NCBI GenBank assembly: GCA_020055645.1
Contig: CM034546.1
Span: 129,291,875-129,355,874, forward strand
Direction of reading: 5' to 3'
DNA: 64,000 nucleotides
Source: Tomocerus qinae
Lineage: Eukaryota; Arthropoda; Collembola; Entomobryomorpha; Tomoceridae
The position numbers were made by a program, and so were the translations under genes. Each line of letters starts with the position of its first letter. Position 1 is the stretch's first letter. Under the pieces are notes generated by a model. The model did not search any database, was not told the DNA's origin, and saw nothing but the letters and a program-made list of their open reading frames with translations. Below are positions 1 to 11,733 of the stretch, piece by piece.

Positions 1-1321
<1,321 letters not shown>

Positions 1322-1464
1322 TCGTACGCAGTTGACCGTGGAATAGAATTTTGCAGAGCTTAAAGTTGAAGGATATCCTCGACATTCAATTGAAGCTCAT
1401 GCAGTGTAATTCAATCTTCAATGTAATAATATGACATTATCAAAGTTGACTTAGCTATAAAGTA

Positions 1465-1598
1465 CAGACACACTAAAAAGCACTCCCATCCATGTAACCC
1501 CTGTACAGGGTAGCGAAAAATACAGTTGTTTGATTAGGTTAGATTTTCAGTCACCCTGTATAGGGGGAGGGAGGTGCAGGGTGCTTTTAATGTCACTG
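1465..1598. mobile_element. Small MITE-like inverted-repeat element
   Basis: A 134-bp segment starts with CAGACACACTAAAAAGCAC and ends with the inverse of CAGTGACATTAAAAGCAC. The arms stay similar inward through a CCCTGTA(C/T)AGGGT motif, giving an imperfect inverted repeat of about 45 bp per arm. CTATAAA occurs just outside both ends, but not flush with CAG, so the exact ends and target duplication are uncertain. It has no coding capacity. A non-autonomous DNA transposon, perhaps hAT-like, is the best reading. Confidence 0.5.
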
Positions 1599-2043
1599 CT
1601 ATAAATGTGATGCTGCAATAAAGCTGAGATATTAAGATCTTGAAAAATGCTGAAGCACAAAATGCGTCGGCATTGATAGCGTGTATTGCTGCAAGGCTTA
1701 TCTAAAGAAGTATTACGCTATTCTATAAATAGCTGGACCTAATTATCATGCACTACGCGTAGTATTGATAATTTTGTCACGTTGGCAATAAATATTAGAG
1801 CTTTGATTGTATGAATTGTACAATACTTTTTTCTTTTCCCTATTGTAATATAAAGTTATTTATATTGTTACATAAAAAATAATTCACATGCAATACAGAA
1901 AGTCATGTGCACATCTCCCAATTGATGTGTAGGTTACAAACATGCAAGATTATACCGAAGTATAAAAAAGTGTGCTTTATTATTATTGGTAGTTGTTTTT
2001 ATCATCCTAGCCATTTATACCTTCACTGCGTATTTATTTATAC

Positions 2044-2430
2044 TGTCGTACGGAAAAGACTCCTCTGTGGGTGATGCGCTCGCTAGGTAAAGCCACGGGT
2101 CAACCAGGAGAGGTATTCTCCGAATGTTCTTCTTTCGGTCAGGTCAGTGTCAGTCACGTCCCGAAGATGCCAATAATGCCAAGATGCCAATAACTCAACC
2201 CAAGCCAAGACCTCGTTTCTCTGTCCCACAACCTCTTTATTGGCTCTAGACTCGCACCTTCTCTCCTCCGCTTCCAACTTAGTTCTCCCGACTCTTTTTA
2301 CAAGTCTGCTGAGAGTCATCCAATGGCTTCACTCACTAGTGCAGCCATTGGCTGGCTCACGGCAGCCCCGCGTTTACATAATTGTCGGCGGTTTACATAT
2401 CTCTATGACTAATCTTACTATACCCCGACA
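2044..2430. mobile_element. Solo LTR (LTR retrotransposon fossil, probably Ty3/Gypsy)
   Basis: A 387-bp GC-richer block begins TGTCG and ends CGACA, a perfect 5-bp terminal inverted repeat of LTR type (TG...CA). It is flanked by the direct repeat ATAC (2040-2043 and 2431-2434), a 4-bp target duplication as Ty3/Gypsy elements make. No internal retroelement sequence lies beside it, so it is a solo LTR left by LTR-LTR recombination. The intact target duplication suggests it is not very old. Confidence 0.65.
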
Positions 2431-2434
2431 ATAC

Positions 2435-3069
2435 AAGTAAAGTCCCCGGCCAAAGGATATTATATTTTATCTTTTTGTCAAGGCCAGTTTTTTTATTTGT
2501 TTGATGGAGCACTTTGTTTTCCAAAGTGACAAGACTTAAGACCGCTGCACTGGTGCACTATTTTACCTTGCCTTTAAACTCACAATATCAAACACTTATT
2601 TTATTACACATTTTTAAATATTTGGGAGACTGATGAATTATCTATACATTCACTAAATGACCATTAATGTTGAAAATATGCCGTAGAACCTGAAAACGTT
2701 AAAAATTGAAATGGATGCTATAAAATGTGAGTGGAAACGGCATAAGAATAATTTCTATGTGGCTGGAAAATGAAAGATGCTGAGCTGATGGATAATGTGT
2801 GACATCTAATCAGAAATAAATCATCTAATCTTATCAGTATACTATACGAAACGAAGTCATACTTATAAAAATTAAAAAATTCAACTTAAAACTAGATCAA
2901 ATAACATTGCAAAGGAGTATATAACTCTGGTGGGTATAATTCCGAGACAATAACATAAACCAAATTAATTCTATCCAGTAACATTTTTCAACTAACAACT
3001 AAATACTACATACAAATAAGTCAATAAAATAAAAGGTATAATAATATTTATGCGGGGGGAAGGGCGGGT
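2435..3069. other. Non-coding stretch between the LTR and the piwi 3' end
   Basis: AT-rich sequence with no supported gene. Its right end is probably piwi 3' UTR and downstream sequence. I see no repeat or element in it. Confidence 0.5.
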
Positions 3070-6000
3070 TTACAAGAAGTGTAGATGGTGGGCGAGAGCG
3101 CGGTGTGCGTGTTTTCCGAGGGAGAGTCCAGTCAAGAAAGCGAGCTTGTGTGCGTATTGACAAGGAGCAGGGACGGCGACAGTGCCGGACCAGTTGAAGT
3201 AGAGATGGCACATTTTGTACGAGATAATCTGGATCCGATCCGGAGAGAGGCCTTGGTTGTCGTACAGAACGTTGAATGACGTCGGACTCACCGTCCCTTG
3301 CCGAGCTGTCTGCGACACCAGAAAAAAGTCGTACCTGCATCAACAACAGAAAAACAAGAAATTAGAGTCAATTCACGTCATGGACAAAAGATAAAAGGGA
3401 GCTGGATGTATTTACATGGAAAGAAATATTTTAGATAGAGATTGCTGGATACATTTACATTGAAAGTAATATTAAATTAAATACCTTTCTGGCAAAGTGA
3501 CGACGTCGTCAACGACGGTGCCTGGTGGAGGATTCTCCGGTCCTTTAGTCCCAAATCCTTTGGTGAACAGACGAGTGTTGATCTTCTTGGTCACCACGAT
3601 AAACGTCAGCTTAGGAATCTCTTTTCCTTCAACCGCGTACAACTCACGCAACGCTGCCTATTTAAATACAATTTAATTAATTAATTATCTCTTTTATGAT
3701 TATAGTTAACGAATTGTGAATAAATTAAGACCAACCTGAACTTGCTGCACTTCCAACTCTCTGACATAGCCCAATTGACCTTCACCCACTCCATCGCGGA
3801 ATAGGATGATTCTGTCGGGCATTAATCCGTTCTTCATCTTGTAGGCATTGCAGCATTCTATGCAAGAAAGTTAATTAATTAATTAAAAGGTACTAGATTT
3901 AATTAGAGCAATTGAAATATTACTTTTGATGTCGAGGTTGAGGTTCTTGGAGAGTTCTTCGTTGGAGGTGTGGTTGGAGGTGACGGAGAAGTAGGATGCG
4001 AGGGAGGCGGAAGTCGTGCAGACCGTAGCCCCAATGCTGAAGCCAGAGCCTTTCGCGCCGCTGTAGACATCAAATCCAACGACCATTAAGTTCTTGAGAG
4101 GCAACTTGATGGACCACGGCTCCCCGCCCAACTTCGTACACATCTGAATTGTCATCTTCGTCGCGATCGACATCAGACCCTTCGACACCGCGTTCTTCGC
4201 CAACATGCACTGCGACGGAACTAAATTAACAAACACTAATTAGATCACTTCTATTAAATCATGATTATTTTAATTAACTAATCACTTACTGCCCATGTCG
4301 ACGCTGAGGCGTTTCTTGACAGACGAGTACAGGTCCAGTTTGTTGTTCGGCAGAATCACGAACAGCATTTGGAAGTCCTTCCCACTTTGTTCAGCATTAT
4401 CGATAGCTTTCAGGTAAGTCGGGATTCGAGTGTCATTCAGCTTCACTCTGCATATCATTAATTAAAATATAATTAAAAAAATAAATTAAAGTGTATGCAA
4501 ATAAATAGATAGATTTACATGTCTAAAGGCTGGCGAATTTGGAAATTGAGAGGTCCAGAGACTTTCATCATAGTGCGGACCAAGTTGTCGACTGCCGATG
4601 CATCTCTTTGAGGGACGATGATTATCCATTGGTCCAAGTTGACAGCGTTCAGGAGTTTCTTGGCTGGTGAATAAAATAAAATATTTTTTATTATATTAAT
4701 TATTACTTAAGTATTTTTAATTAAATTAAATCTAAAATAACTTACATCGAAAAGCCATGGTCCAGTCTGCTTTGTCGTTGGCTTGTTCATTGGTTCCGTC
4801 GGCGAAAAGTATAGACTCTCGAGGGAGAGTGCGACCTGGACAATCAACCAAGTTTTGGTCGAAACCGATTTCCCACTGCATAATATCCTCCATGACCTGA
4901 TAATGATAATATAAATTAATATAATAATTAAATGTAATAATTAAATACAAATGTAATAATTAAATATAATTAATTAATTAATGATAATTACTTTAGGCGT
5001 GGAGGTGAGTCTTTGGATGAAGGCGGTAATGGCGTGTGTCTTTTTGTTGGGTGGCATGTGGAGGGAGATGTTGTGCGAGGTCCTTCATGAGGGAGAAGTT
5101 GGCTCTCATTTGGTCGGTGAGTCCGGTGAGTTGGCAGAGTTCGGGGATGAGAAGAATGTTGTTGGTGTGGCCACGATGCATTTCTTTTTTGGAGGGGCGG
5201 GAGAGGAGCAGCGGTTGTTGCATGTCCGAGATGTCGATATTGTAACGATTTTTGTAGTAGGCAGCATAGGTGATTGCTTTTCCTCCTTGCTCGAAAGTCG
5301 TCAGTGGATTGGCCTTGAAGTCGATGTCGTCCACCCGGTACGTCTTCCTGTTGTAGTAAGTCATCACGATCGCCCCTTTCAGCTCCGTCTCCACCGCCTC
5401 TTCGAAATTCCTCGCCGACCCTTTCAGACTCTTCACCATCGTCAGCACGTTGCCCAGCCGAAGTACTTTGTGGGTCAACTCCACGCACAGAAGAACGTCC
5501 CTCTCGTGCATACGCATTGACGTCACGTAACCTGATTTAATATAATTTATAATTATTTAATTTATTCACTTATAATTAACTATTTAATTGAGAGAAATAT
5601 ATTATAATTAAATTACCTGGCCAGAGTTGGAGACGGTTTTGGTTGACGGTGATGGCGGAGTGTCTGTCGTAGAAATTCCGCCCCATCTCTTCCAGCTCCA
5701 TTCCGTACAGACATTTTCTGACGACGATGTTGTAGAACTGCGTGTAGACAGGGTCCGAGGGAAGGACTTTTCCGACCAGCTTCAGCCTGATGACAACTTC
5801 GGTCTCGTCCTTCTTGTTGATGCATGGCAGGGTGACGACCTCCTCTTCACTCAGGGGCGATGATTTGTAGAGCAGAGTTCCATCGAAGATGTGCGCTCCA
5901 ATCACAGCTCGCTGTCCACGGACAATCGCCTTCCGAACTTCCAGCAGGTCTTCTTGCGGGCTGAAGTCCACGCGGTATTGATAAAGAGCCCAATCCGCAG

Positions 6001-6540
6001 GGCATCTCAACCGAAAGTAGTTTGACACAAGCCCGATCTTCGTCCCAGAAGTCCCCTGCTTAGTCACCAAATCCTCCGGTCGTGTCACCGTCGACTCCAA
6101 AAAGACATTCGGTCCCAAAAGTCGGTTCCCACGATGAGCACCGCGATTTCCCACCGCCTCCGGGTCGCTCAACTTCTCCTGCAACAACGATGACTGCGGA
6201 GAACTCGTAGATGACGACGACGAAGAAATATCCTCCGATTTTTTTCTGCAAAATGCAATCGGAAAAATTAGTAATCGATTTTCAATTAGCAAGTAATAGA
6301 ACCTTTTTATTGAATATAATAGTTAATTTTCGAAAAAAGTAATGTCAAAAATTAATTGATGTGATTAAAAATGACTTACGATTGGACGGAGATGTTCAAG
6401 CGGCCGATGCCTGTCTCGGGAGTTTCATAATAGTCACCCGAGCGTCTAGGAGGAGATCCAGTTCTGGGGTAGTCAGCTCGTATTCGACCTCGGGCTCGTC
6501 CTCTTCCCATCGGTTCAGGTGTCGGAGGAGGGTAGCTCAT
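3070..6540 (-). CDS. piwi: Piwi-clade Argonaute protein (ten exons, one frame slip)
   Basis: PIWI-clade Argonaute; such proteins bind piRNAs and silence transposons in the germline. Exons: 6540-6380, 6245-5617, 5531-4992, 4896-4746, 4663-4519, 4447-4290, 4220-3924, 3857-3736, 3657-3485, 3334-3070; about 879 residues, normal for the clade. Exon 1 is RG-rich (GRGRARGRIR), the usual arginine-methylation, Tudor-binding tail. Then come KQGTSGTKIGLVSNYF (N domain, exon 2), the PAZ region (end of exon 2 and exon 3), ELCQLTGLTDQMRANF, the MID region (exons 4-6), PSQCMLAKNA, and the PIWI domain with VVGFDVY and FRDGVGEGQ supplying catalytic Asp residues and QYAHKLAFL the His. Oddity: near 5058-5075 the frame changes by one base (one extra or two missing) between KDLAQH and MPPNKKTHAI; all other junctions keep phase. 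An assembly error, allele or recent lesion would each explain it. Confidence 0.92.
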
Positions 6541-6679
6541 CTTGGAGTGGAGGAGAACTTCGGTACAGAATCCAAAATGGAAGAGAATTTCGGTCAGATC
6601 AGAGTTGAGTGAAGGAGAGTGGCAGCAGGTCCAGGACAGTTTTCTTGAGGTCCGTTTTCTCTGAAGATCGGCAGAATTG

Positions 6680-6713
6680 TGACTCTCCAGGCTCACCAAC
6701 CTCCCTTTTTATA
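6680..6713 (-). promoter_or_regulatory. piwi core promoter (TATA box and initiator)
   Basis: On the minus strand TATAAAAAGGGAG (T at 6713) stands 33 bp before a TCACA initiator-like site at about 6680, which would give a 140-nt leader before the ATG at 6540. The same TATA box and spacing recur upstream of all four truncated piwi-tail copies, which supports its function. The start site itself is inferred. Confidence 0.65.
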
Positions 6714-6921
6714 CGATTTTCCAGAACAAAGAATCTCACATCTTTTCCATTGTAAGACATGGAGAACAAATAGAGTCGGGCACCGAATGCTGGAATTTTC
6801 TTGTTGGCAATCAGGTGATATATTATACCATATTCCTGTACCATGCAGTCTCTCCATGTTACTCAAATAGGAGACAAAGAAGAATGAAGAGTATGAACAT
6901 AATATAATATATGTAAATATG

Positions 6922-7345
6922 TAAATTAGGATAAACGATATTCAAATTGAAATGGATAATTACCTTGAATAAGGATGAAAATATTCAAATGAGGACGAAT
7001 AAGGATGAAAATATTCAAATGAGGACGAATAAGGATGAAAATATTCAAATGAGGACGAATAAGGATGAAAATATTCAAATGAGGACGAATAAGGATAATA
7101 TTCAAATGAGGATGAATAAGGATAATATTCAAATGAGGATGAATAAGGATAATATTCAAATGAGGATGAATAAGAAAAATATTTAAATGAAGATAAATAA
7201 TAATCAAATTTTGACGAACTATTGTAAAGTGGGATGAATAATATTCAAATTAGGAATGCCAATATTCAAATTAAAATGGATGATGAGCCTAATGAGGGTG
7301 AATAATATTCAAATGAGGATTAAAATGTAAATTATGCAAATATAT
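6922..7345. repeat. AT-rich minisatellite upstream of piwi (27- and 30-bp units)
   Basis: From 6968 to about 7185 there are 30-bp units (AATAAGGATGAAAATATTCA and on) followed by 27-bp units that lack three bases. Degenerate units sharing ATAATATTCAAAT continue to about 7345. Both unit lengths are multiples of three, so both strands stay open across the array by arithmetic alone. The same motif family recurs at 9926-10069 and upstream of every piwi-tail copy. Confidence 0.85.
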
Positions 7346-7424
7346 TCAAAATTGAGAATTAACATAAAATGGCAGTGTAAGGAGGAGATGGGGGAACATG
7401 ACTAAAACAAAGGAATTCGGAGAG

Positions 7425-7460
7425 TATTTAAGGCACCAACTTGAGAGCCTTAAAATCAGT
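7425..7460 (+). promoter_or_regulatory. Candidate plus-strand promoter facing the hairpin array
   Basis: TATTTAAG at 7425-7432 lies 33 bp before TCAGT (A at 7458), the normal arthropod TATA-to-Inr distance. It points away from piwi and into the 41-bp hairpin array. The pair and about 100 bp around it recur in the three amplified units (39559, 47518 and 55475). Transcription from it is inferred. Confidence 0.5.
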
Positions 7461-7499
7461 CTTAAGCTGAACTCTCTGAAGGATGGAGCCAAGACTAAA

Positions 7500-7984
7500 A
7501 GTCTACCCAGTGGACTCTAAACTACTCTCCGATTTTATTTTGTCTACCCAGTGGACTCTAAACTATTCCCCGATTATTTTCAGTCTATCCAGTGGACTCT
7601 AAACTATTCCCCGATTTTCTTAAGTCTACCCAGTGGACTCTAAACTATTCCCCGATTTTCTTAAGTCTACCCAGTGGACTCTAAACTATTCCCCGATTTT
7701 CTTAAGTCTACCCAGTGGACTCTAAACTATTCCCCGGTTTTCTTAAGTCCATTCATTTGACTCTAAACTATTCCCCGATTATCTCCAAGTCTATCAATTG
7801 GACTTCAAACTATTCCCCGGTTTTCTTAAGTCTACTCAGTGGACTCTAAACTATTCCCCGATTATTTTCAGTCTATTCAATGGACGCTTAACTGTACTCC
7901 GTTTTTTGAAAATCATTCCAAGGACTCTAAAACATTCTCCGATCTTCGAAAATCTATAGCCAGTGAACTCTAAAGTAATCTGCC
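7500..7984 (+). repeat. 41-bp hairpin minisatellite (about 12 units)
   Basis: About twelve head-to-tail units of about 41 bp. Each starts with AGTCTA, a 4-5 base loop and TGGACT, followed by CTCTAAACTATTCCCCG and a T-rich tail. The first part folds as a 6-bp stem (one G-U pair) with a short loop. Loops vary between units (CCCAG, TCCAG, TCAAT, CTCAG) while the stem and the downstream block are kept. The last two or three units are eroded. It is non-coding on both strands. Confidence 0.8.
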
Positions 7985-8221
7985 TTCCCACAATGTTAAG
8001 AATTTAGACCGTATTAGCTGTATTACAGTAAATCATAAAACGTGACTAAGATCGACCATATAAAATGTGTTTGTGTAATATACAATGTGATATACCATTG
8101 CAATAGGTTATATAAATACAAATTATATTTGTGAGGCTACTAAATGTTAAAATGAAATGCATAGGAAGGCTTCTATAGTTCATAAGTTTTTATTGCACGA
8201 ATACAGTGCCTGTATACGCAC

Positions 8222-9542
8222 TCATTTCTTCCCAACGATCCTAAACTGCTGGTATTGTGCTTGTAATTTATTTTTTACAATGTACGTATTAGGATTTTTT
8301 CCATATGGGACGGGTGAAAATTTGGAGCATTTTTCTCCTACCGTCTTTAGTATTTTCTTCTTTTCCTCCTCAGGAAGTTCTTTGAATTCTTTTTTGCTAA
8401 AATGATGTAAGAAGGGTTCAGTGCAGGAGAACATTTGTTGAGCCTGCTCATCGTTATCGTAGACCCAATCCTTTTCAAGAAACTGGATATTCACTTCTGA
8501 AAGTCCTGAGTTTTTGAAATACAAGTCCCAATTTTTGGTTTGGCTGTCGTTACTTTCAAAATGGAAATATTTGGAAATTTCTTTCGCATCTTCCGGACTT
8601 TCAAATTCAGTCACATCCCGAAGCAAAGTTGTATTAACGTAGCAACGTCCACCTGGTTTTAACAGTCTAGCAATTGTTTTCACCGCTGTCGCTTTGTCGG
8701 GGACCCAATGGAGAACTCTGAATGGAGATAATAAAATAGTTGTCATTATTCTTCTATTTTTAATTTGCTCAGATTATGAATTACTTTTAGTGATGTTTGT
8801 AATGACCATTCTAACCTGTTGCTCCACACAAGATCGACTTTTCCTTCCAGATTCCTCAATCTCTCATCAAGGAGATCCCAAGGAAGAGAAATATCCTGAA
8901 CAAAATACTCAATTTTGTCGTCATTGTGATTTTTATTAGCATATTCCACCATTTGGCTGTCAAAATCAGATGCAAATATTTTTTTCGGTGTCAAGCATTG
9001 CGCCAGTTTTTTTGTGACGTTTCCACTTCCGCAACCAATATCGACTACGATCATATCCGACCTAAAATATTCAATTAGTCAGGGAACATTTTCATAAATA
9101 ATGTTTTTGTCACACTGATTTCTGTCAATTATTTACGAGTTTAAATTTTAATACTAAATCATCACCAATTACTGTAAAATATCGTAACCGACAAATTCTA
9201 ATTAATTTTTTATAAAACAATTAACTATTACTGTTATGTTATACTTACGTGTCCGGTAAATCTTTGATGATCAAATCAATAGTCTCCTTTGCATCTCTGT
9301 ACTGAGCTCCATTAGACTTGTTATAATCATCAGCATCCCAAATAATTTTATTTCCCATATCTTCTACTGGCGAATCCGCTTCTGAAAAATTTATTTTATT
9401 CGTGCAGGTGGAAAGTGATTAATTAATCTTCATTTGAAGCCTTTTATATAAACTCAGCGTGACAACTGGAAAAGTTTAGTGGATTTAGTTCAGATAATTT
9501 CCTACCTCGTGAGTTACAAATGATAAGCATTTTTATTTTCAT
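8222..9542 (-). CDS. SAM-dependent methyltransferase, JHAMT-like (copy A)
   Basis: Class I S-adenosylmethionine-dependent methyltransferase resembling arthropod juvenile hormone acid O-methyltransferases. Four exons: 9542-9506, 9381-9249, 9061-8816, 8717-8222; 303 residues, close to the usual 270-300. Motif I is VVDIGCGSGNVTKKL (exon 3), then DFDSQMVEYA, VDLVWSN, LHWVPDKA and LLKPGGRCYVN. N-terminal DADDYNKSNGAQYRDA fits the family's Y-x5-Q start. A second in-frame ATG at 9530 is also possible and is the one shared with copy B. No break is seen. It forms a tandem pair with the gene at 10160-11377. True JHAMT activity is not shown by sequence alone; springtail and insect genomes carry many such paralogues, so the substrate is open. 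Confidence 0.85.
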
Positions 9543-9925
9543 AGCACTGTGAATCCGTATGCATAATACTTGAAAGGTTTATCAGCATTGCCGTGCATGT
9601 TATATTTAATTAGTAAAGTTACATTATTATAATATATTATAGTATGTTAAACAAAATAAAGGTTGGCATTATGTTAATCTTTTAAAATTATTGTTTATAG
9701 TGCAATCCACAGAAGTGTTATTCGAGTGTTAATAAAAAAAATGGTTTCACATGTACATAATATTATGTAATCGGTAATGATTATAACGACCCGTTATCTG
9801 TCTACCTAATTGTGAGTTTTACCTGTACCTGTATGTAGGCATATCAAATATGAATTAAGGCATTCTTCTTTAGTTACCCTAGGTCGCATTTTATTATGTC
9901 AGGTGGGAGCCCCGTGAAATATGTT

Positions 9926-10069
9926 AATTACGATGATAATTTGCAAGTTAGGAAGGACAATATTAAATTAAAACGAACAATTGCCTAATGAGGATGAATA
10001 ATATTCAAAATAGGACGGACAATTTTTTAAATTATGATTAATAATATTCAAACTTCAATTATGCAAATA
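9926..10069. repeat. Remnant of the piwi-upstream minisatellite between the methyltransferase copies
   Basis: GAGGATGAATAATATTCAAA and several relatives occur here, followed by AATTATGCAAATAT, the same order as at the right end of the piwi-upstream array (about 7300-7345). It marks the joint between the two methyltransferase duplication units (about 8128-9925 and 10070-11733). Confidence 0.65.
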
Positions 10070-10159
10070 TTTTTGAGGCTGCTAAATGTTAAAATGAAAT
10101 CGAGACCAGTGACTTTTGCAACTCAGGAATTTTTATTGCAACAGTGTCATGATAAACAC

Positions 10160-11377
10160 TCATTTCTTCCCAATTATTCTGAACTGCTGGTAGTGTACTA
10201 ATAATTTATTTTTTACAATGTACGTATTAGAATTATTTCCAAATGGGACGGTTGCAAATTTGGTGCATGTTTCTCTTACTTTCTTTAGCATTTTCGTCTT
10301 TTCCTCTTCAGGAAGTTCCTTGAATTCTTTTTTGCTAAAATGGTGTAAGAAGGGTACCATGCAGGAGTATATTTGTTCAACCTGTTCCTCGCTATCGTAG
10401 ACCCAATTCTTTTCAATAAACTCGATATTCACTTCCGAAAGTCCTGAATTTTTGAAATACAAGTCCCAACTTTTTGGTTGGCTGTCGTTACTTTCGAAAT
10501 AGAAATATTTGGTAATTTCTTCCGCATCTTCCGGGCTTTCAAATTCAGTTGGGTCCCGAAGCAAAGTTGTATTAATGTAACAACGTCCACCTGGTTTTAA
10601 CAATCTAGCAATTGTTTTCGCGGCTGTCGCTTTGTCGGGGACCCAGTGGAGAACTCTTAATCCAGATAATAAAATAGTTCTCATTATTTTTCTATTTTCC
10701 ATTTGCTCAGCAAATTAATACTATTGACTATTACTAATGGTTGTAATGATCATTTTAACCTGTTGCTCCAGACGAGATCAACTTTTCCTTCAAGATTCCT
10801 CAATCTCTCGTCAAGGAGATCCCAGGGAAGGGAAATATCCTGAACAAAATACTCAATTTTCTCGTCATTGTGGTTTTTGTTAGCATATTCCACCATTTGG
10901 CTGTCAAAATCAGATGCAAATAGTTTTTTTGGCGACAAGCATTCTGCTAGTTTTTTTGTGACGTTTCCACTTCCGCAGCCGATGTCGACTACGATCATAT
11001 CCGACCTGAAATATTGAATTAGTCAGTGAACATTTTCATAAATAATATTTTGGTCACTGATTTTTTTCCTACAATAAAATAATAAACAATAATGTAAATG
11101 TTGTAATTACGTGTCGGGTAAATCCTTGATAATTAAATCAATAGTCTCCTTTGCATCTCTGCACTGAGCTCCATTAGACTTGTTATATTCATCAGCATCC
11201 CAAATAATTTTATGGCCCATGTCTTCTACTGGCGAATCCGCTTCTGAGAAATTTATATTATTTGTGCAGATGGAAATTGGTTATTGATCTACATTTGAAC
11301 TAAGCGTGACAAACGGTTAAGTTTAATGGATTTACGTCAGACAGTTTCCTACCTCGTGAGTTACAAATGATAAGCAT
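10160..11377 (-). CDS. SAM-dependent methyltransferase, JHAMT-like (copy B)
   Basis: Tandem paralogue of the gene at 8222-9542 with the same four-exon layout: 11377-11353, 11243-11111, 11005-10760, 10655-10160; 299 residues. Exons 2, 3 and 4 have exactly the same lengths as in copy A (133, 246, 496 nt). Motif I (VVDIGCGSGNVTKKL), DFDSQMVEYA, VDLVWSN, LHWVPDKATA and LLKPGGRCYIN are intact. The start is MLIICNS; the upstream ATG used by copy A is out of frame here because of a small insertion, which argues that the downstream Met is the real start in both. Flanking DNA on the high side also matches that of copy A, so gene and flank were duplicated together. Substrate unknown. Confidence 0.85.
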
Positions 11378-11733
11378 TACGTTTTTTTATTTTCATAGCA
11401 CTTGTGAATCTGTTATATAATACTTGCTGAACAGGCATTGCTTATATAATATTCATGCAATGCATGCTAAAGGTTGGCATTATCTTAATCTTTTTAAATT
11501 ATTGCTTCTAGTGCAATCGACCGTATTATTGAGTTGAGTATTATTGAGTGTTAATAAAATTGTTTTACATGTACATAATATTATGCAATTCGGATGATTA
11601 TACAGACCCATTATCTGTCTGCGTAATTTTGAGTTTAGATACCTATAACCATAAGCATATCAAGTATATAAATTCTTCTTTAGTTACCCTAGGTCGCATT
11701 TTATTATGTCAGATGGGGGCCCCATGAAGTATT

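Noticed and set aside
2083-2319. 78-codon minus-strand frame and a 66-codon plus-strand frame
   Set aside because: Both lie mostly or wholly within the solo LTR.
6947-7207. Open frames on both strands through the 27/30-bp array (NKDENIQMRT repeats and the reverse)
   Set aside because: Frames stay open only because unit lengths are multiples of three; no signal, splice or domain evidence.
7500-7984. CRISPR-like pattern (conserved blocks with short variable segments)
   Set aside because: Eukaryotic context, variable parts of only 4-5 bases, no cas genes; it is a minisatellite.
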